A DNA stretch of 64,000 bases from a bacterium (GCA_029580855.1 JAKPQH010000093.1:27672-91671); one strand, 5' to 3'; shown: positions 1 to 8,963, numbered from the stretch's first letter. The notes: a model not told the origin generated them from the sequence alone. Translations and numbers: made by a program.

Positions 1-239
1 TCCTCGACCGCGGTATAGGAGAAGATGAGCGTCCCCGGATCGAGCCACGCCGTGGGACTCTTGGGCGTATCGGCAAGGAGGTCGCCATCCTCGTCGCAGT
101 ACCGGATATCCAGATCCCCGCGGTTCTTGCACTGATCCGCCGCAGCGGCGGGCGCAGCCGCCATGGAGAGAGCCGCCAGTGCGACGATACCCACGATCCC
201 GGACCGTACCACCCATCGGACCCACGATGCACTGTTCAT
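1..239 (-). CDS. PhnD-like phosphate/phosphonate ABC transporter substrate-binding protein (5' part only)
   Basis: This is the first 79 codons of a gene that runs off the left edge. The ATG is preceded by a good GGAGA ribosome site. Residues 8-34 form a signal peptide (charged start, then an Ala/Leu/Val core ending AAAAADQ), so the product is exported. The mature start contains CKNRG, an acidic stretch resembling a calcium-binding loop (YCDEDGDLLAD) and then LDPGTLIFSYTAVE, which is the opening beta strand of PhnD-type periplasmic binding proteins. The family binds phosphate, phosphonate or phosphite-like anions for an ABC importer. Ligand and partner genes lie outside the window. Confidence 0.7.
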   Translation of the reverse strand, partial: MNSASWVRWVVRSGIVGIVALAALSMAAAPAAAADQCKNRGDLDIRYCDEDGDLLADTPKSPTAWLDPGTLIFSYTAVE

Positions 240-441
240 GACCATCTCCTTTTTGCTTTCGGATGCGCAGCAGCCCGCCCGCGCTCCGGGCGCGAAGAAC
301 ATCGCCGTCGCAGCGCCCATGGCAGGCCGTTGCCCGCCCGAGCGCCCGACTCGCCCCGTCTTTGGTGAGGAAACAGCGCAAAGTATCGGGTACGCCGCCG
401 AGATGTGTCAAGGGGGAACGTCCGGGTGGCGTTTGGGCCGG

Positions 442-1284
442 TTAGAGATCCACGACCCAGCCTTGATCCTCGAGTCGGCGGGCCACGCGATCGCCGCCGG
501 CCTTGAGACGGATACCCGCCCGGGTGGAATCCCAGATGGCCGGGCTGGCTGCCGCCAGCAACGGAAACACCAGGTCCGAGTAGTCCCTCCCGGGCTGCAG
601 CGGAAAGACCGATCCCCCCGGCAGCAGCGGGGCGACCGTGGCGCGCGCCTCGGACAGCACCAACCACCCGCCGGCGATGTCCCAGATCTTGGGGAGAAAT
701 TCGCAGCAGGCCACGGCCATGCCGAGACTGACGGCGCCGAGATCGTAGGCGGTGGAACCCAGCAAGCGTATCTTGGGCCGCACGGCGAATTCCAGCATGC
801 GGACGCCCCGCGAGTCGGTGATGAAAAAGTGGTTGCCGTGCACCTCGGTCGGCGGCGGCACGGCGAGAGGCCGGCCGTTCGCGACGGCCCCCTCACCGCG
901 CACGGCGCTGATACGCTGGCCGAGGGGCGGGAAATCCACCACTGCCAGCACGGGCTGCCCCTGGTGCAGCAGCGCGATGCTGCAGCCCCACACCGGCAGG
1001 CCGTTGGCGAAGTTGTTGGTCCCGTCCAGCGGATCGACGACCCAGGTGAACTCGTTCCCCCGGTAGAACGGAGAGGTTTCCTCGGTGAGGATACCGTGCC
1101 GGGGGTACCCGTTTCCGATCGCTTGGTGGATAAAGCGATCGACCTCGAGGTCGGCCTGGGTGACGAAACTTCCATCGTACTTGGTTGACGCGGTGGTCCG
1201 GCCAAACCACGTCAGTAGCCGGCGCGCCGCCTCGTCGGCCAGCGTGTCGGCGAAGCGTCGCAGCGCCAGAAGTTCGGTCCGCAT
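442..1284 (-). CDS. Inositol monophosphatase family phosphatase
   Basis: A 280-residue protein of the Mg-dependent IMPase/FBPase/CysQ superfamily, which hydrolyses small phosphate monoesters such as inositol-1-phosphate, histidinol phosphate or PAP. Three metal-site motifs are visible: ILTEE at 65-69, DPLDGTN at 84-90 and WDIAGG at 201-206, with E69, D84, D87 and D202 as predicted ligands. Length is normal for the family. The chosen start (MRTELL) has a purine-rich site about 8 bases upstream; an upstream in-frame extension is arginine-rich and unlikely to be coding. It is divergent from asnS. Substrate cannot be decided from sequence: the C-terminal half lacks a recognisable CysQ or HisN signature. 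Confidence 0.88.
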   Translation of the reverse strand: MRTELLALRRFADTLADEAARRLLTWFGRTTASTKYDGSFVTQADLEVDRFIHQAIGNGYPRHGILTEETSPFYRGNEFTWVVDPLDGTNNFANGLPVWGCSIALLHQGQPVLAVVDFPPLGQRISAVRGEGAVANGRPLAVPPPTEVHGNHFFITDSRGVRMLEFAVRPKIRLLGSTAYDLGAVSLGMAVACCEFLPKIWDIAGGWLVLSEARATVAPLLPGGSVFPLQPGRDYSDLVFPLLAAASPAIWDSTRAGIRLKAGGDRVARRLEDQGWVVDL

Positions 1285-1701
1285 GCCCGTACCCCCTCGT
1301 CGTGTAAAAGGCCGACCGCGTCTTCCCGTGCGGACCGGTGCGCGGACCGCGCAGAACACGCTCCGCGTGCGTCGGGAGGTCCAGGTGGGACCTCGCCCGT
1401 CGGAGTGTCCGCAGTATCCGGCGTGTCGGCGGCGACTGTCAAGGAGAAGCCGAACGGGCGGGAGACCAGAGCGGGCGAACCGGTCCCGACGGCGGGACCT
1501 CGACCGCCCTCGGCGACCACCCAGGGGGATCCAGGATGTCCCGTCGAAGAGGCCCGCCCCGTGCCGCGGGAGGCTTCATGTGACGATCCCGCCGATCCCG
1601 ACGCGAGCCGCGGGCGGGATGGGGCGGGACTCGAATAGGGCTTGCATGCGTCTGGCGGCTCCACTATCCTTCGTTTCGCTCTCACGCGGAGGAGGAAGGC
1701 A
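1285..1701. other. Divergent intergenic region, no gene seen
   Basis: This stretch separates the phosphatase and asnS, which are transcribed away from each other, so it should hold both promoters. It is very GC-rich. I see no convincing coding sequence, RNA gene or clean -35/-10 pair. Confidence 0.5.
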
Positions 1702-3102
1702 ATGCCCTGGTTGAAAGTGGTCGAGGGGTTGAAGGCGCCGGTTGGCACGGAGTGCACCGTCAAGGGGTGGGTGCGGACGCGCCGCGACTCCAAGGCGGAC
1801 GGCGGTCTGTCGTTCATCACCGTGCACGACGGGACCTGCCAGGATCCCCTTCAGGTCGTGGTTCGGAACAGCTTGGCGAACTATCAGACCGAGATCCAGC
1901 GTCTGTCCACCGGTTGCGCCGTGGAGGTGGACGGCAGGCTCGTCGCCTCGCAGGGCAAGGGGCAGGCGGTGGAGCTGGCGGCCTCGGCCGTCCGCGTCGT
2001 CGGGTGGGTGGACGATCCGGACAGCTACCCGGTCAGCGCCAAGCGCCACACCTTCGAATATCTGCGAGAGGTGGCGCATCTGCGCGTCCGAACCAACACC
2101 TTCGGGGCGGTGGCGCGCGTGCGGCACACCCTGGCGGTGGCGCTGCACCGCTTCTTTGACGAGCGAGACTACTTTTACGTGCACACGCCCATCATCACGG
2201 CTTCGGACTGCGAGGGGGCCGGCCAGATGTTCCGGGTGAGCACGCTGGACCTCGTGAACCTGCCACGGACGCCGACGGGTGCCGTGGACTTCTCGCAGGA
2301 CTTTTTCGGCCGCGAGGCGCGGCTCACGGTCTCCGGGCAGCTCAACGTCGAGGCCTACTGCTGTGCGTTGACGCGCGTGTACACGTTCGGCCCGACCTTC
2401 CGGGCGGAGAACAGCAACACCAGCCGCCACCTTTCCGAGTTCTGGATGATCGAGCCCGAGCTGGCATTTGCCGGCCTCGACGAGAATGCGGATCTCGCCG
2501 AGACGATGCTGAAGTATGTGTTCGACGACCTGCTCCGGCGGCGCGGGGACGATCTGGCTTTCTTCGATCTCCGGATCGAGCAGGGCGTCGTGGACCGGTT
2601 GAAACATGTGGTGGCGACACGCTTCCGTCGGCTCACGTACACCGAGGCGGTCGATATCCTGAAGAAGTCCGGCAAGGCGTTCGAGTTCCCGGTGGAGTGG
2701 GGCACGGACCTGCAGAGCGAACACGAGCGGTACCTGACGGAGGAATACTTCAAGCAGCCGGTCATCCTGATACACTACCCGAAACAGATCAAGGCGTTCT
2801 ACATGCGCCTGAACGACGACGGGAAGACGGTCGGGGCCATGGACGTCTTGGTGCCGAAGATCGGCGAGATCATCGGCGGTTCGCAGCGCGAAGAGCGCCT
2901 GGACGTGCTCGATCAGCGCCTCGACGCGATGGGTCTCCGGAAAGACGATTACTGGTGGTACCGCGATCTCCGACGCTACGGGACCGTCCCCCACGTCGGT
3001 TTCGGGCTCGGCTTCGAGCGGTTGATCCAGTTCTGCACCGGGATGGGGAACATCCGCGACGTCATCCCCTTCCCGCGCGCCCCGCGCCAGGCCGATTTCT
3101 GA
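1702..3102 (+). CDS. asnS: Asparaginyl-tRNA synthetase
   Basis: Cytosolic class IIb aminoacyl-tRNA synthetase that attaches asparagine to tRNA-Asn. It has 466 residues, a normal length. An N-terminal OB-fold anticodon-binding domain spans about 17-100 ([20 protein letters not shown]). The class II catalytic core follows, with motif 2 at about 233-253 ([20 protein letters not shown]) and motif 3 near the C terminus ([10 protein letters not shown], then the conserved [11 protein letters not shown] tail). The asparagine-type [11 protein letters not shown] segment favours AsnS over AspS. The ATG chosen follows a strong GGAGGA site; an in-frame ATG 60 bases upstream lacks one. It appears to be a single-gene unit. 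Confidence 0.96.
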   Translation: MPWLKVVEGLKAPVGTECTVKGWVRTRRDSKADGGLSFITVHDGTCQDPLQVVVRNSLANYQTEIQRLSTGCAVEVDGRLVASQGKGQAVELAASAVRVVGWVDDPDSYPVSAKRHTFEYLREVAHLRVRTNTFGAVARVRHTLAVALHRFFDERDYFYVHTPIITASDCEGAGQMFRVSTLDLVNLPRTPTGAVDFSQDFFGREARLTVSGQLNVEAYCCALTRVYTFGPTFRAENSNTSRHLSEFWMIEPELAFAGLDENADLAETMLKYVFDDLLRRRGDDLAFFDLRIEQGVVDRLKHVVATRFRRLTYTEAVDILKKSGKAFEFPVEWGTDLQSEHERYLTEEYFKQPVILIHYPKQIKAFYMRLNDDGKTVGAMDVLVPKIGEIIGGSQREERLDVLDQRLDAMGLRKDDYWWYRDLRRYGTVPHVGFGLGFERLIQFCTGMGNIRDVIPFPRAPRQADF

Positions 3103-3131
3103 CCGCTTCGGGCGCATTTGGCCAACGTGCG

Positions 3132-3404
3132 ATGTCGTGTGATGATCGCGCCGCTTGCGGCGCGGCAGGGTCTGGCGTCACGGAGAACGGGAGACCAGAA
3201 GTGCGTGCGGAAATCTCAAAGGAAAGGGGCGGCCAACGGGACGCCACGCAGTACCACGAAGCGACAAAGGGAGACACGCCGTCCAAGCCCACCGCGCGGC
3301 GCGACGGTGACGCCAGCCGCGACAGGAAGAGCTTCGAAGCAAACCAGGAAATCCTCGAGCACCCGAATCTCATCAAGGTCGGTCAGAAGCTCCGCATTCC
3401 ATAG
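3132..3404 (+). pseudogene. LysM-domain small protein, degenerate or relic
   Basis: A 90-codon reading frame whose last 50 residues resemble a LysM peptidoglycan-binding module: KGDTPSK, then GDASRDRKSFEANQEIL, then NLIKVGQKLRIP, which is the classic LysM C-terminal end. LysM modules of YgaU/Kbp type normally read GDT-LSKIAKKFYGDA; here the middle helix is replaced by TARRDGD. The first 40 residues have no recognisable content and no good ribosome site. I read it as a decayed LysM gene, or a LysM tail whose upstream domain was lost. It lies between asnS and a lipoprotein gene on the same strand. The end of the frame is certain; the start is not. Confidence 0.5.
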
Positions 3405-3512
3405 GGCTGCGTCGGGGAGAGCTTTCGCACTCGCCTGCGGCGGGACCCGGCCGTCCGGGGTTTCGGCGCACCATGCCGCAGGCCAACACGGACCACTCGG
3501 AGAGGAGACACC

Positions 3513-4112
3513 ATGCGACACCACATCCCAACAGTAGCCGTGCTCGTTCTGGCCGCAGCAGTCCTGCTGGTCGGCTGCAGTAGCGACAAGGGGCCGGCCG
3601 AGCTGGCCATCAAGGCGGCCGAAGACGCCTTCGACGCCGCCAAGGCTGAGGCCGCCAAGTACGTGCCGGACCAGGTCAAGGCCGTCGAGAGCGCCCTCGC
3701 CGCCGCCAAAGACAAGTTCGCCAAGAACGACTACAAGGCGGCGCTCACCGAGGCCGGGGCGATTCCCGCGAAGGTGAAAGAGTTGACGGCCGCGGCCGCG
3801 GCGAAGAAGGAGGAGCTCACGAAGGCCTGGGGGAGCCTGAGCGAGGACCTGCCCAAGGTGGTCGAGGCGATCCAGAGCCGGATGGACATCCTCGCCAAGG
3901 CCAAGAAGCTGCCGGCCCATCTGACGGCCGAGACATTCGAGCAGGCGAAGGCCGGCCTGGCCGCCATCCAGCAGCAGTGGGGTCAGGCGCAAGAGGCCTT
4001 CCAGGGCGCCAATCTCACGGATGCGGTGGCCAAGGCGGGGGGGGTGAAGGCGAAGGTCAAGGAGGTGCTCGAGGCCCTCGGCATGCCGGTGCCCGATGCG
4101 TTAAAATCCTGA
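3513..4112 (+). CDS. Alanine/lysine-rich envelope lipoprotein, unknown function
   Basis: A 199-residue predicted lipoprotein: basic start, hydrophobic core and lipobox LLVGC, with the lipidated cysteine at 22. The mature part is almost entirely Ala, Lys, Glu and Leu helix (repeated AAEDAFDAAKAEAAKY-type segments), giving two or three long amphipathic helices of the kind seen in periplasmic coiled-coil lipoproteins. No catalytic motif is visible. The start has a GGAGAGGAG ribosome site. It directly follows the LysM relic, so an envelope-associated role is reasonable, but no specific function can be assigned. Confidence 0.8.
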   Translation: MRHHIPTVAVLVLAAAVLLVGCSSDKGPAELAIKAAEDAFDAAKAEAAKYVPDQVKAVESALAAAKDKFAKNDYKAALTEAGAIPAKVKELTAAAAAKKEELTKAWGSLSEDLPKVVEAIQSRMDILAKAKKLPAHLTAETFEQAKAGLAAIQQQWGQAQEAFQGANLTDAVAKAGGVKAKVKEVLEALGMPVPDALKS

Positions 4113-4610
4113 CGCGCTCCGTTCCGGCCAAACGACGCCGGCTCGTCGATTTCGCCCGCGACCCGGCGTCGTTGTTTTCGAAGCGCGGCCGATGCTGGAA
4201 AATGCGGACGGGAACGGCAAGAGATCGGCGAAGCACATCGACGAACCGCGGCGGGATACGCGCGGGCGCGGCGCGGATCCGCAGGTGTCCGATCGCGGTC
4301 TGGAAGTGCCGCGGCACGTCGTTCCGGGCCGTACGGGTCCGCTCCCGCTGAGCGCGATGCCGGACACGAGCCGGGCGGAAGCGGTGCCGCACCAGGACCC
4401 CTGTAATCCGGGGCGCCTCGGCGTCCTGACCGTGAGCGAGGACCCGACGTGGTTCCTGACGGACCTCCGCGGGATGCCCAACTCGAGGGCGACGCGATCC
4501 GGCCCTCCGGTTCGCACTGGGGGCAATGCAGGCGTCATCCCGGGAATACGCTCTGCCACCCGGCCCGTCATCCGATCGGCTCGAGCCGCCCGCTTTCTTG
4601 AGCGGTCGGC
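4113..4610. other. Convergent intergenic region, no gene seen
   Basis: This lies between the ends of the lipoprotein gene and the convergent CBS gene. Reading frames of up to about 185 codons exist on both strands, but they are arginine/proline-rich by-products of GC content with no domain or ribosome site. Nothing else is supported. Confidence 0.5.
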
Positions 4611-5255
4611 TCACACCTCTCGCACGTCAATCATCCTGAGGGCCAGCGGCTGAAGCGTGTCGACCAGGAGAGCCTTGGGAACGTCGGCGACTTTCACGGT
4701 CACCAGGTTATTGGTCGGGTCTTCGCCCAGGAAGGTGCCCAGGGCGATGATATTGCCGCCCCGCTCGGCGATGGCCCCCGTGACCTTGGCAAGCGTGCCT
4801 TTCGCGTCGGGAAGCAGCATGGTCAGCCGGACTCCCTTTTTGCGTGCGCCCAGCAACTCCAGGAACAGCTTGAAGAGGTCGGTTTCCGTTATGATGCCCA
4901 CCAGTTGTCCGTCGCGCACGACGGGTAAGCTGCCGATCTTGCGATCGGTCATGATGCGCGCGGCGTCTTCCACGGGCGTGTCTTCCGTCACGGTGATGAC
5001 GTCCTTTGTCATCACCTCCGCCACGGTCAGCTTCGACAGCAGATAATGGAGCTCGTAGATCGACAGCGAAGTCGCCGGCGAGGGCGAGGCGTACAGCAGA
5101 TCCCGTTCGGCCACGATCCCGACCAGCTTGCCCGCCTTGCTCACCACCGGAAACCGCCGGACGTGGAACTCCCGCATCCGTTTCAGCGCCTCTTCGACGG
5201 GTGTCTCCTCCGTGATCGTGTACGGGTTTCTGCTCATGCGCTCGTGAACCAACAT
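4611..5255 (-). CDS. CBS-domain pair plus ACT domain protein (AcuB-like)
   Basis: A 214-residue cytoplasmic regulatory protein. Two CBS domains occupy about 1-60 (MSRNPYTITEETPVEEAL, GIVAERDLL) and 76-132 (VAEVMTKDVITVTEDTPVED, GIITETDLF); these pairs bind adenosine nucleotides. An ACT-type ligand domain spans about 140-214 (RLTMLLPDAKGTLAKVTGAI, then GNIIALGTF). This CBS-CBS-ACT order matches the AcuB family, named for the Bacillus acetoin-utilisation locus, but no acu genes are nearby. The start follows an AGGAGG site. Function here is inferred as energy- or amino-acid-sensing; the target is unknown. Confidence 0.85.
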   Translation of the reverse strand: MLVHERMSRNPYTITEETPVEEALKRMREFHVRRFPVVSKAGKLVGIVAERDLLYASPSPATSLSIYELHYLLSKLTVAEVMTKDVITVTEDTPVEDAARIMTDRKIGSLPVVRDGQLVGIITETDLFKLFLELLGARKKGVRLTMLLPDAKGTLAKVTGAIAERGGNIIALGTFLGEDPTNNLVTVKVADVPKALLVDTLQPLALRMIDVREV

Positions 5256-5580
5256 GGCGAGCCTCCTTGTCGCGAGTGTTGCCCCCTGTCAACCGCGGAT
5301 GTGATCCGCACCGCCGCCGGCGCTCCGGGTATTAGAAAACCACATCTCGGCCCGAGGGTCAATGTGCGGCAGGGAAGCACGGCGCGGGGGCGAGGCGCGG
5401 GTGAGGATTCCAGTCCGTGCGCGTGGCGTCAAGATGGGTCACGGGTGTCCTTGTCCAACTCCGGCACCTCCGCCCGACGCCGTTTGACCTTGACAGTCGA
5501 AGCGCAGACCCCGGATACTTCGTCCACCCCGAAGCCAATCGCGGAGCGCCGCAGCCCTTTGCCGCGCCCGTGACGTGCCG
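5256..5580. other. Divergent intergenic region, no gene seen
   Basis: This is the upstream region shared by the CBS/ACT gene and the radical SAM gene. I see no RNA gene or clear operator, and no strong ribosome site before the radical SAM start. Confidence 0.45.
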
Positions 5581-7299
5581 ATGATGAATATCCTGCTCGC
5601 CAATCCCAAGAGCGTGAACGTCTTTGAGTCCTTTGGGATGGTCTTTCCTCCCCTCGGCCTTCTGTATGTGGCCGCCGCGGCGGAAACGGCGGGCTTTACG
5701 GTCGGCGTGGAGGATTTCTGTGCCTCACGCAACACGCCGTCGCGCTTCAACTTCCGTGACTATGACGTCGTCGGCATCACGTCGGACACGCGGCGATTCC
5801 CGGGGGCTCTGGAAATTGCAGGACGAGCCAAGCAGCAGGGATGCACCGTCGTGATGGGCGGACCTCATCCGGCGTTCGCCGATGAAGATGTCTTGCTGGG
5901 CGGTTATGCGGATTTCATCGTCAAGGGGGAAGGGGGGCTTACGTTTCCCGACCTCCTCGAGGTCATCCGGCGCGGTGTTGACCCGGGCCGTGTCAAAGGG
6001 ATCAGTTACCTCGGGGATGGAAGGGTCATACGAACGGCACCGCGGGAACTCGTTGAGGACCTTGATCGCCTCCCGTTTCCGGCGCGCCACCTTGTTGACA
6101 TTGATGTATACAAACGATTCGGAGTGCGGTACGGCGGCGAGCGGTCGGTAGCGCTTCTGTCCACGAGCAGGGGGTGCCCGAACGCGTGCGAGTTCTGCGC
6201 AACACCGCAGATGTACGGACGACGATGGCGGGCCAGAACAGCCGGGTCCGTGGTCGCTGAAATTGAACACGTCTATTACGACTACGGATACCGGGCCGTT
6301 GCCTTCGCCGACGACAATTTTACCGCATCCCCGAGACGGGTGCGAGAGATCTGCAATCTCCTCATCGGCAAGAATCTCGATATCTGGTGGTGGTCGTTTT
6401 CGACGGCAACTGCCCTGTTGCGAAACGAGGATATGGTCAGCCTGATGGCACAGGCCGGAGCCAAAACCATCCATATCGGTGTCGAGAGCCCTGATCCGGC
6501 AACCCTCAGGGAACTCAATAAGAACACGGGGGCCGGCGTCCCGTCCGAAGCCGTAGCTTTACTCAAGAGAAACAAGCTCGATATTTTTGCGAGTTATATC
6601 CTGGGCGGAACGAACGAAGATAGGCGGACAATTCTCAGAACGATACGGTTCGCCCGTTCCCTCGATACGCATGTGGCGCAGTTCAGCATTCTGACGCCGT
6701 ATCCGGGAACGGTGCTGTTCAACAAGCTCAAAGATCGGCTGCGTCACACGAATTGGCGTTTCTATGACGGCACGCATCTCGTGTTCAAACACCAACACGT
6801 CTCGTATGTCGCCAGCAGAACGGGACGTAGGTTCCAAAGCATATTGCGTGCTTCGCCTTCCCGAGTCGTAGCTCTGAGGAGAACGTACGTCGCGCAGCGA
6901 AAAACAGGAAAGTGCTTTGGAACCTACGTCCCGTATCTTTCGAGTCGTAGCTCTGAGGAGAACGTACGTCGCGCAGCGAAAAACAGGAAAGTGCTTTGGA
7001 ACCTACGTCCCGTATCTTCGTTCCGTATCTTGGGCGCCGTTCATCAGGCAGGGGTACGAGGTCGATCTCCCGCTCTGGCCGCGCTGCGTCAGCGCCATGC
7101 GGATCATCGCCGTTCGGCTGAGTTCACGACGAAGCCTTTCTCGACCAGGCCACCGTCATCGAGAAGATCCTCAGTCGCCTCGGCCTATGGCCCACGCTCT
7201 CCCGCAGGCCCCCGGCCGCGGGGGTACCCGTTGCCATGTTTTCTGCAACAGGTCCGCCCGCGCAACCTCCCCGCCATCCTCCAACGAGAGCGGGTGTAA
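5581..7299 (+). CDS. B12-binding radical SAM protein with repeat-scrambled C terminus
   Basis: The first roughly 405 residues are a typical cobalamin-binding radical SAM protein. A B12-binding domain spans about 1-140 (PPLGLLYVAAAAETAG, VVMGGPHPAF), followed by the SAM barrel with the [4Fe-4S] motif CPNACEFC near 205 and GVESPDP further on. Such enzymes perform methylations or ring rearrangements; the substrate is not predictable. After FYDGTHLVFKHQHVS homology stops. The frame runs through a 79-bp duplicated repeat, read in two different frames, then through unrelated GC-rich sequence to the stop. The gene body is visibly less GC-rich than its neighbours, suggesting acquisition. The gene is probably 3'-truncated. 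Starts at 5581 and 5584 are both possible. Confidence 0.75.
   Translation: MMNILLANPKSVNVFESFGMVFPPLGLLYVAAAAETAGFTVGVEDFCASRNTPSRFNFRDYDVVGITSDTRRFPGALEIAGRAKQQGCTVVMGGPHPAFADEDVLLGGYADFIVKGEGGLTFPDLLEVIRRGVDPGRVKGISYLGDGRVIRTAPRELVEDLDRLPFPARHLVDIDVYKRFGVRYGGERSVALLSTSRGCPNACEFCATPQMYGRRWRARTAGSVVAEIEHVYYDYGYRAVAFADDNFTASPRRVREICNLLIGKNLDIWWWSFSTATALLRNEDMVSLMAQAGAKTIHIGVESPDPATLRELNKNTGAGVPSEAVALLKRNKLDIFASYILGGTNEDRRTILRTIRFARSLDTHVAQFSILTPYPGTVLFNKLKDRLRHTNWRFYDGTHLVFKHQHVSYVASRTGRRFQSILRASPSRVVALRRTYVAQRKTGKCFGTYVPYLSSRSSEENVRRAAKNRKVLWNLRPVSSFRILGAVHQAGVRGRSPALAALRQRHADHRRSAEFTTKPFSTRPPSSRRSSVASAYGPRSPAGPRPRGYPLPCFLQQVRPRNLPAILQRERV
6820..7018. repeat. TIR element with 79-bp tandem duplication
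   Basis: A 22-bp segment at 6820-6841 is repeated exactly as an inverted copy at 6913-6934, bounding about 115 bp. The internal part from 6862 is then repeated in tandem: 6862-6939 and 6941-7018 are identical over 78 bases (period 79), so the right arm of the inverted repeat also occurs a second time at about 6992-7013. The period is not a multiple of three, so the host frame changes between copies. This looks like a small hairpin-forming mobile element followed by a slippage or unequal-exchange duplication. Confidence 0.8.
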
Positions 7300-7440
7300 G
7301 TGTGGCGCCATCGAGGGCGTCGCAGTCCGCCCGGCGCCCCGTTCCACGGTCCCTCTTTCTCCTTGACGCAATCGGCTGATGCGGCGGATACTCCGCCTTA
7401 CTCTGGGTCGCCCTCTTCCGCGGCTCCTTCATCGAGGGCG
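7067..7440 (+). mobile_element. IS91-like transposase C-terminal relic and element end (copy 1)
   Basis: Translation gives CVSAMRIIAV from 7085, then after a frameshift AFLDQATVIEKILSRLGLWP from 7134 to 7193. Together these match the C-terminal pattern of IS91-type transposases (CPxCxxxMRIIAFIxxxxVIxKILxHLGLWP). About 190 bases downstream lies a palindrome with 6-bp arms (ggcgga-tac-tccgcc, 7383-7397). The same palindrome follows a second relic near 13.9 kb, so it probably belongs to the element terminus. Only the 3' end of the element remains and it cannot encode an active enzyme. Confidence 0.6.
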
Positions 7441-7496
7441 GAACACGCGGTTGGATCTGACCGCGGAGAGGCGACGGGTCATCGGGAGGACGTGAG

Positions 7497-7835
7497 ATGG
7501 AAGACCGAATCTTCGCTAGCCTGACCGGCGCCGAGCGAGTGCAGATGCGCCCCGGCATCGAGCGGATCACCCTGGCCTACAACCGGGAGACCATGCTTTG
7601 CTATTTCTACTTGAAGAAGGGCTCGACGCTGGAGATACACACCCACCCCCCGGCCCAGAACGGCCTGGTCGTGAAGGGTAGGGTGCGCTTTCTGAAGGGC
7701 AACGGGGAGAGCCATCTGCTGCAGGAAGGGGACGCCTACCTCTTCCCCTCCATGGAGCCCCACGGCCTGGAAGTGCTGGAAGACGCTGAGCTGATCGAGG
7801 CCTTCACCCCTGCGCGGGAAGACTACCGGCTCTGA
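7497..7835 (+). CDS. Single-domain cupin protein
   Basis: A 112-residue small beta-barrel cupin. Cupin motif 1 is visible as GSTLEIHTHPPAQNGLVVKG (about 41-60), with the two metal-binding histidines of IHTHP, and motif 2 follows around GDAYLFPSMEPHGLEV with its histidine. The metal-site residues are therefore intact. Such stand-alone cupins act as dioxygenases, isomerases or small-molecule sensors, and the substrate cannot be told. A GGGAGG ribosome site sits before the ATG. Its neighbour on the same strand is an ABM-fold protein; both families often occur in oxidative catabolism, but a 197-bp gap argues against tight coupling. Confidence 0.85.
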   Translation: MEDRIFASLTGAERVQMRPGIERITLAYNRETMLCYFYLKKGSTLEIHTHPPAQNGLVVKGRVRFLKGNGESHLLQEGDAYLFPSMEPHGLEVLEDAELIEAFTPAREDYRL

Positions 7836-8032
7836 GACGAAGAACGCGCCAGCCGAGCGGGTGGCGGCCCGACGACCTCAGGGCGCCACCTGAGTTCGTC
7901 CGCCGGAATGAAGCCGCTGGCGCGCAGCCCGCACCAGATCCGGGCGTGCCGGTCGCCGGCCCGCTTGGCCGAGGACAGGTCGAGCCGGCGCTGTGTTGAG
8001 TCGTGGACACCTCAAATCGAACGGAGACGAAA

Positions 8033-8383
8033 ATGCTGGCGGTGATCTTCGAAGTCTACGTCCGTCCAAACGGCAAGGATGAATATCTCTCGATCGCCGC
8101 GAGTCTGCGAGAGTCTCTGAAGGATCGTCCGGGCTTTATCTCAATCGAAAGATTTCAAAGCGTCACGGATCAGAACAAACTCTTGAGCCTATCATTCTGG
8201 GATACTGAACAAGCCATTGAGGAGTGGCGCAATCTGTTCGAGCACAGAATTGCGCAGAAAAAAGGGAGGCGCGAGTTATTCGCGAAGTACAGAATTCGGG
8301 TGGCGCGCGTTTCGCGCGACTACACCGAGTCCGAGCGCACCCAGGCGCCGTCCGATTCAAATGCCGAGTTAGCCGACTTGTAA
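8033..8383 (+). CDS. Antibiotic-biosynthesis-monooxygenase (ABM) fold protein
   Basis: A 116-residue ferredoxin-like fold of the ABM family, normally a dimer acting as a cofactor-free monooxygenase or haem-degrading enzyme. Characteristic parts are FEVYVRPNGKDEYLSIAASL (8-27), then PGFISIERFQS and LSLSFWDTEQAIEEWRN, with the conserved histidine of EHRIAQ. The ATG chosen has a GGAGA site 7 bases upstream; an in-frame ATG 30 bases earlier does not. The last three bases (TAA) are the first bases of a dispersed repeat, so the natural C terminus may have been replaced. The coding region is less GC-rich than its neighbours. Confidence 0.8.
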   Translation: MLAVIFEVYVRPNGKDEYLSIAASLRESLKDRPGFISIERFQSVTDQNKLLSLSFWDTEQAIEEWRNLFEHRIAQKKGRRELFAKYRIRVARVSRDYTESERTQAPSDSNAELADL

Positions 8384-8575
8384 CGAGGCTTCGCCTCAGA
8401 CCGACGAGGCATGCACCTCGTCACCCCGGCCCCGGGTTTCATCGGGGTAGACTCCAGCCGGGGCCCAGTGGCACGAGGAGATATCCTGGATTCCGGCGTC
8501 CGCCGGAATGACGGATTAAAGCCCGGCCCAAACTTGACTCATTCGCAGCGAGTTCTTCTCGTCAAGCAACACGAG
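8381..8575 (+). repeat. Dispersed roughly 190-bp hairpin repeat, family R1, copy 1
   Basis: First of three copies in the window (others at 42125-42300, inverted, and 52815-53009). It begins at taacgaggcttcgcctc and ends near the caagcaac block. Internal landmarks shared by all copies are gaccgacgaggcatg, a ccccg-cgggg stem, the perfect hairpin attccggcgtccgccggaat at 8490-8509, and cggcccaaacttgactcat. It has no coding content. Its first codon acts as the stop of the preceding ABM gene. Confidence 0.85.
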
Positions 8576-8747
8576 TGTCCCGGAGATCGGTGGACGCGTT
8601 GCGCGTCTTCGTGGAGTCTTTCGCGCGGTTCTTGGGATGATGATCTCGGCCGGCTTTCCTTTTGTTGCCACAGGTCCACCCGCCCTTGTTGAGTGTTGTG
8701 AGCGTCAAGCACAACGCCTTATCCATCAGGAAAAAAAGCAACTGTAA
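8576..8747. other. Remainder of intergenic gap, no gene seen
   Basis: Together with repeat R1 copy 1 this fills the 364 bases between the ABM gene and the membrane-protein fragment. I see no supported gene or signal here. Confidence 0.4.
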
Positions 8748-8963
8748 TATGTCCTTTCTGGCCGGAAATATCTCCAACATGCGCCTGCCTTGCGCGGGCC
8801 CAAGTACGCGCCGGTGGCGCTCGTCCTGGCGTTGGTGCCCCTGCTCCTTAATTGGCCCACCTACGTCACTATCTCCATGGCGGTGTTCGGCACGCTCCTG
8901 GTCGGGCGACTCCTGTACCGCTCGGGCGAGGCCCGAGTCACAGAAGGTGAGGGTAAGCCATGA
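8748..8963 (+). pseudogene. C-terminal fragment of an integral membrane protein
   Basis: An open frame with no start codon of its own, reading YVLSGRKYLQHAP and then a membrane-type stretch (VALVLALVPLLLNW, VTISMAVFGTLLVGRLLYR). Its TGA overlaps the ATG of the M20 peptidase gene in the ATGA arrangement typical of translationally coupled genes. I read it as the surviving end of a larger membrane protein whose upstream part was lost, possibly when repeat R1 arrived about 170 bases upstream. Family not recognised. Confidence 0.5.

Noticed and set aside
4192..4653. A 153-codon plus-strand frame in the lipoprotein/CBS gap
   Set aside because: No ribosome site, Arg/Pro/Gly-rich, runs into the end of the CBS gene; treated as non-coding.
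6862..7018. CRISPR-like direct repeats
   Set aside because: Two 78-bp repeats separated by one base with no spacers; a tandem duplication, not an array.
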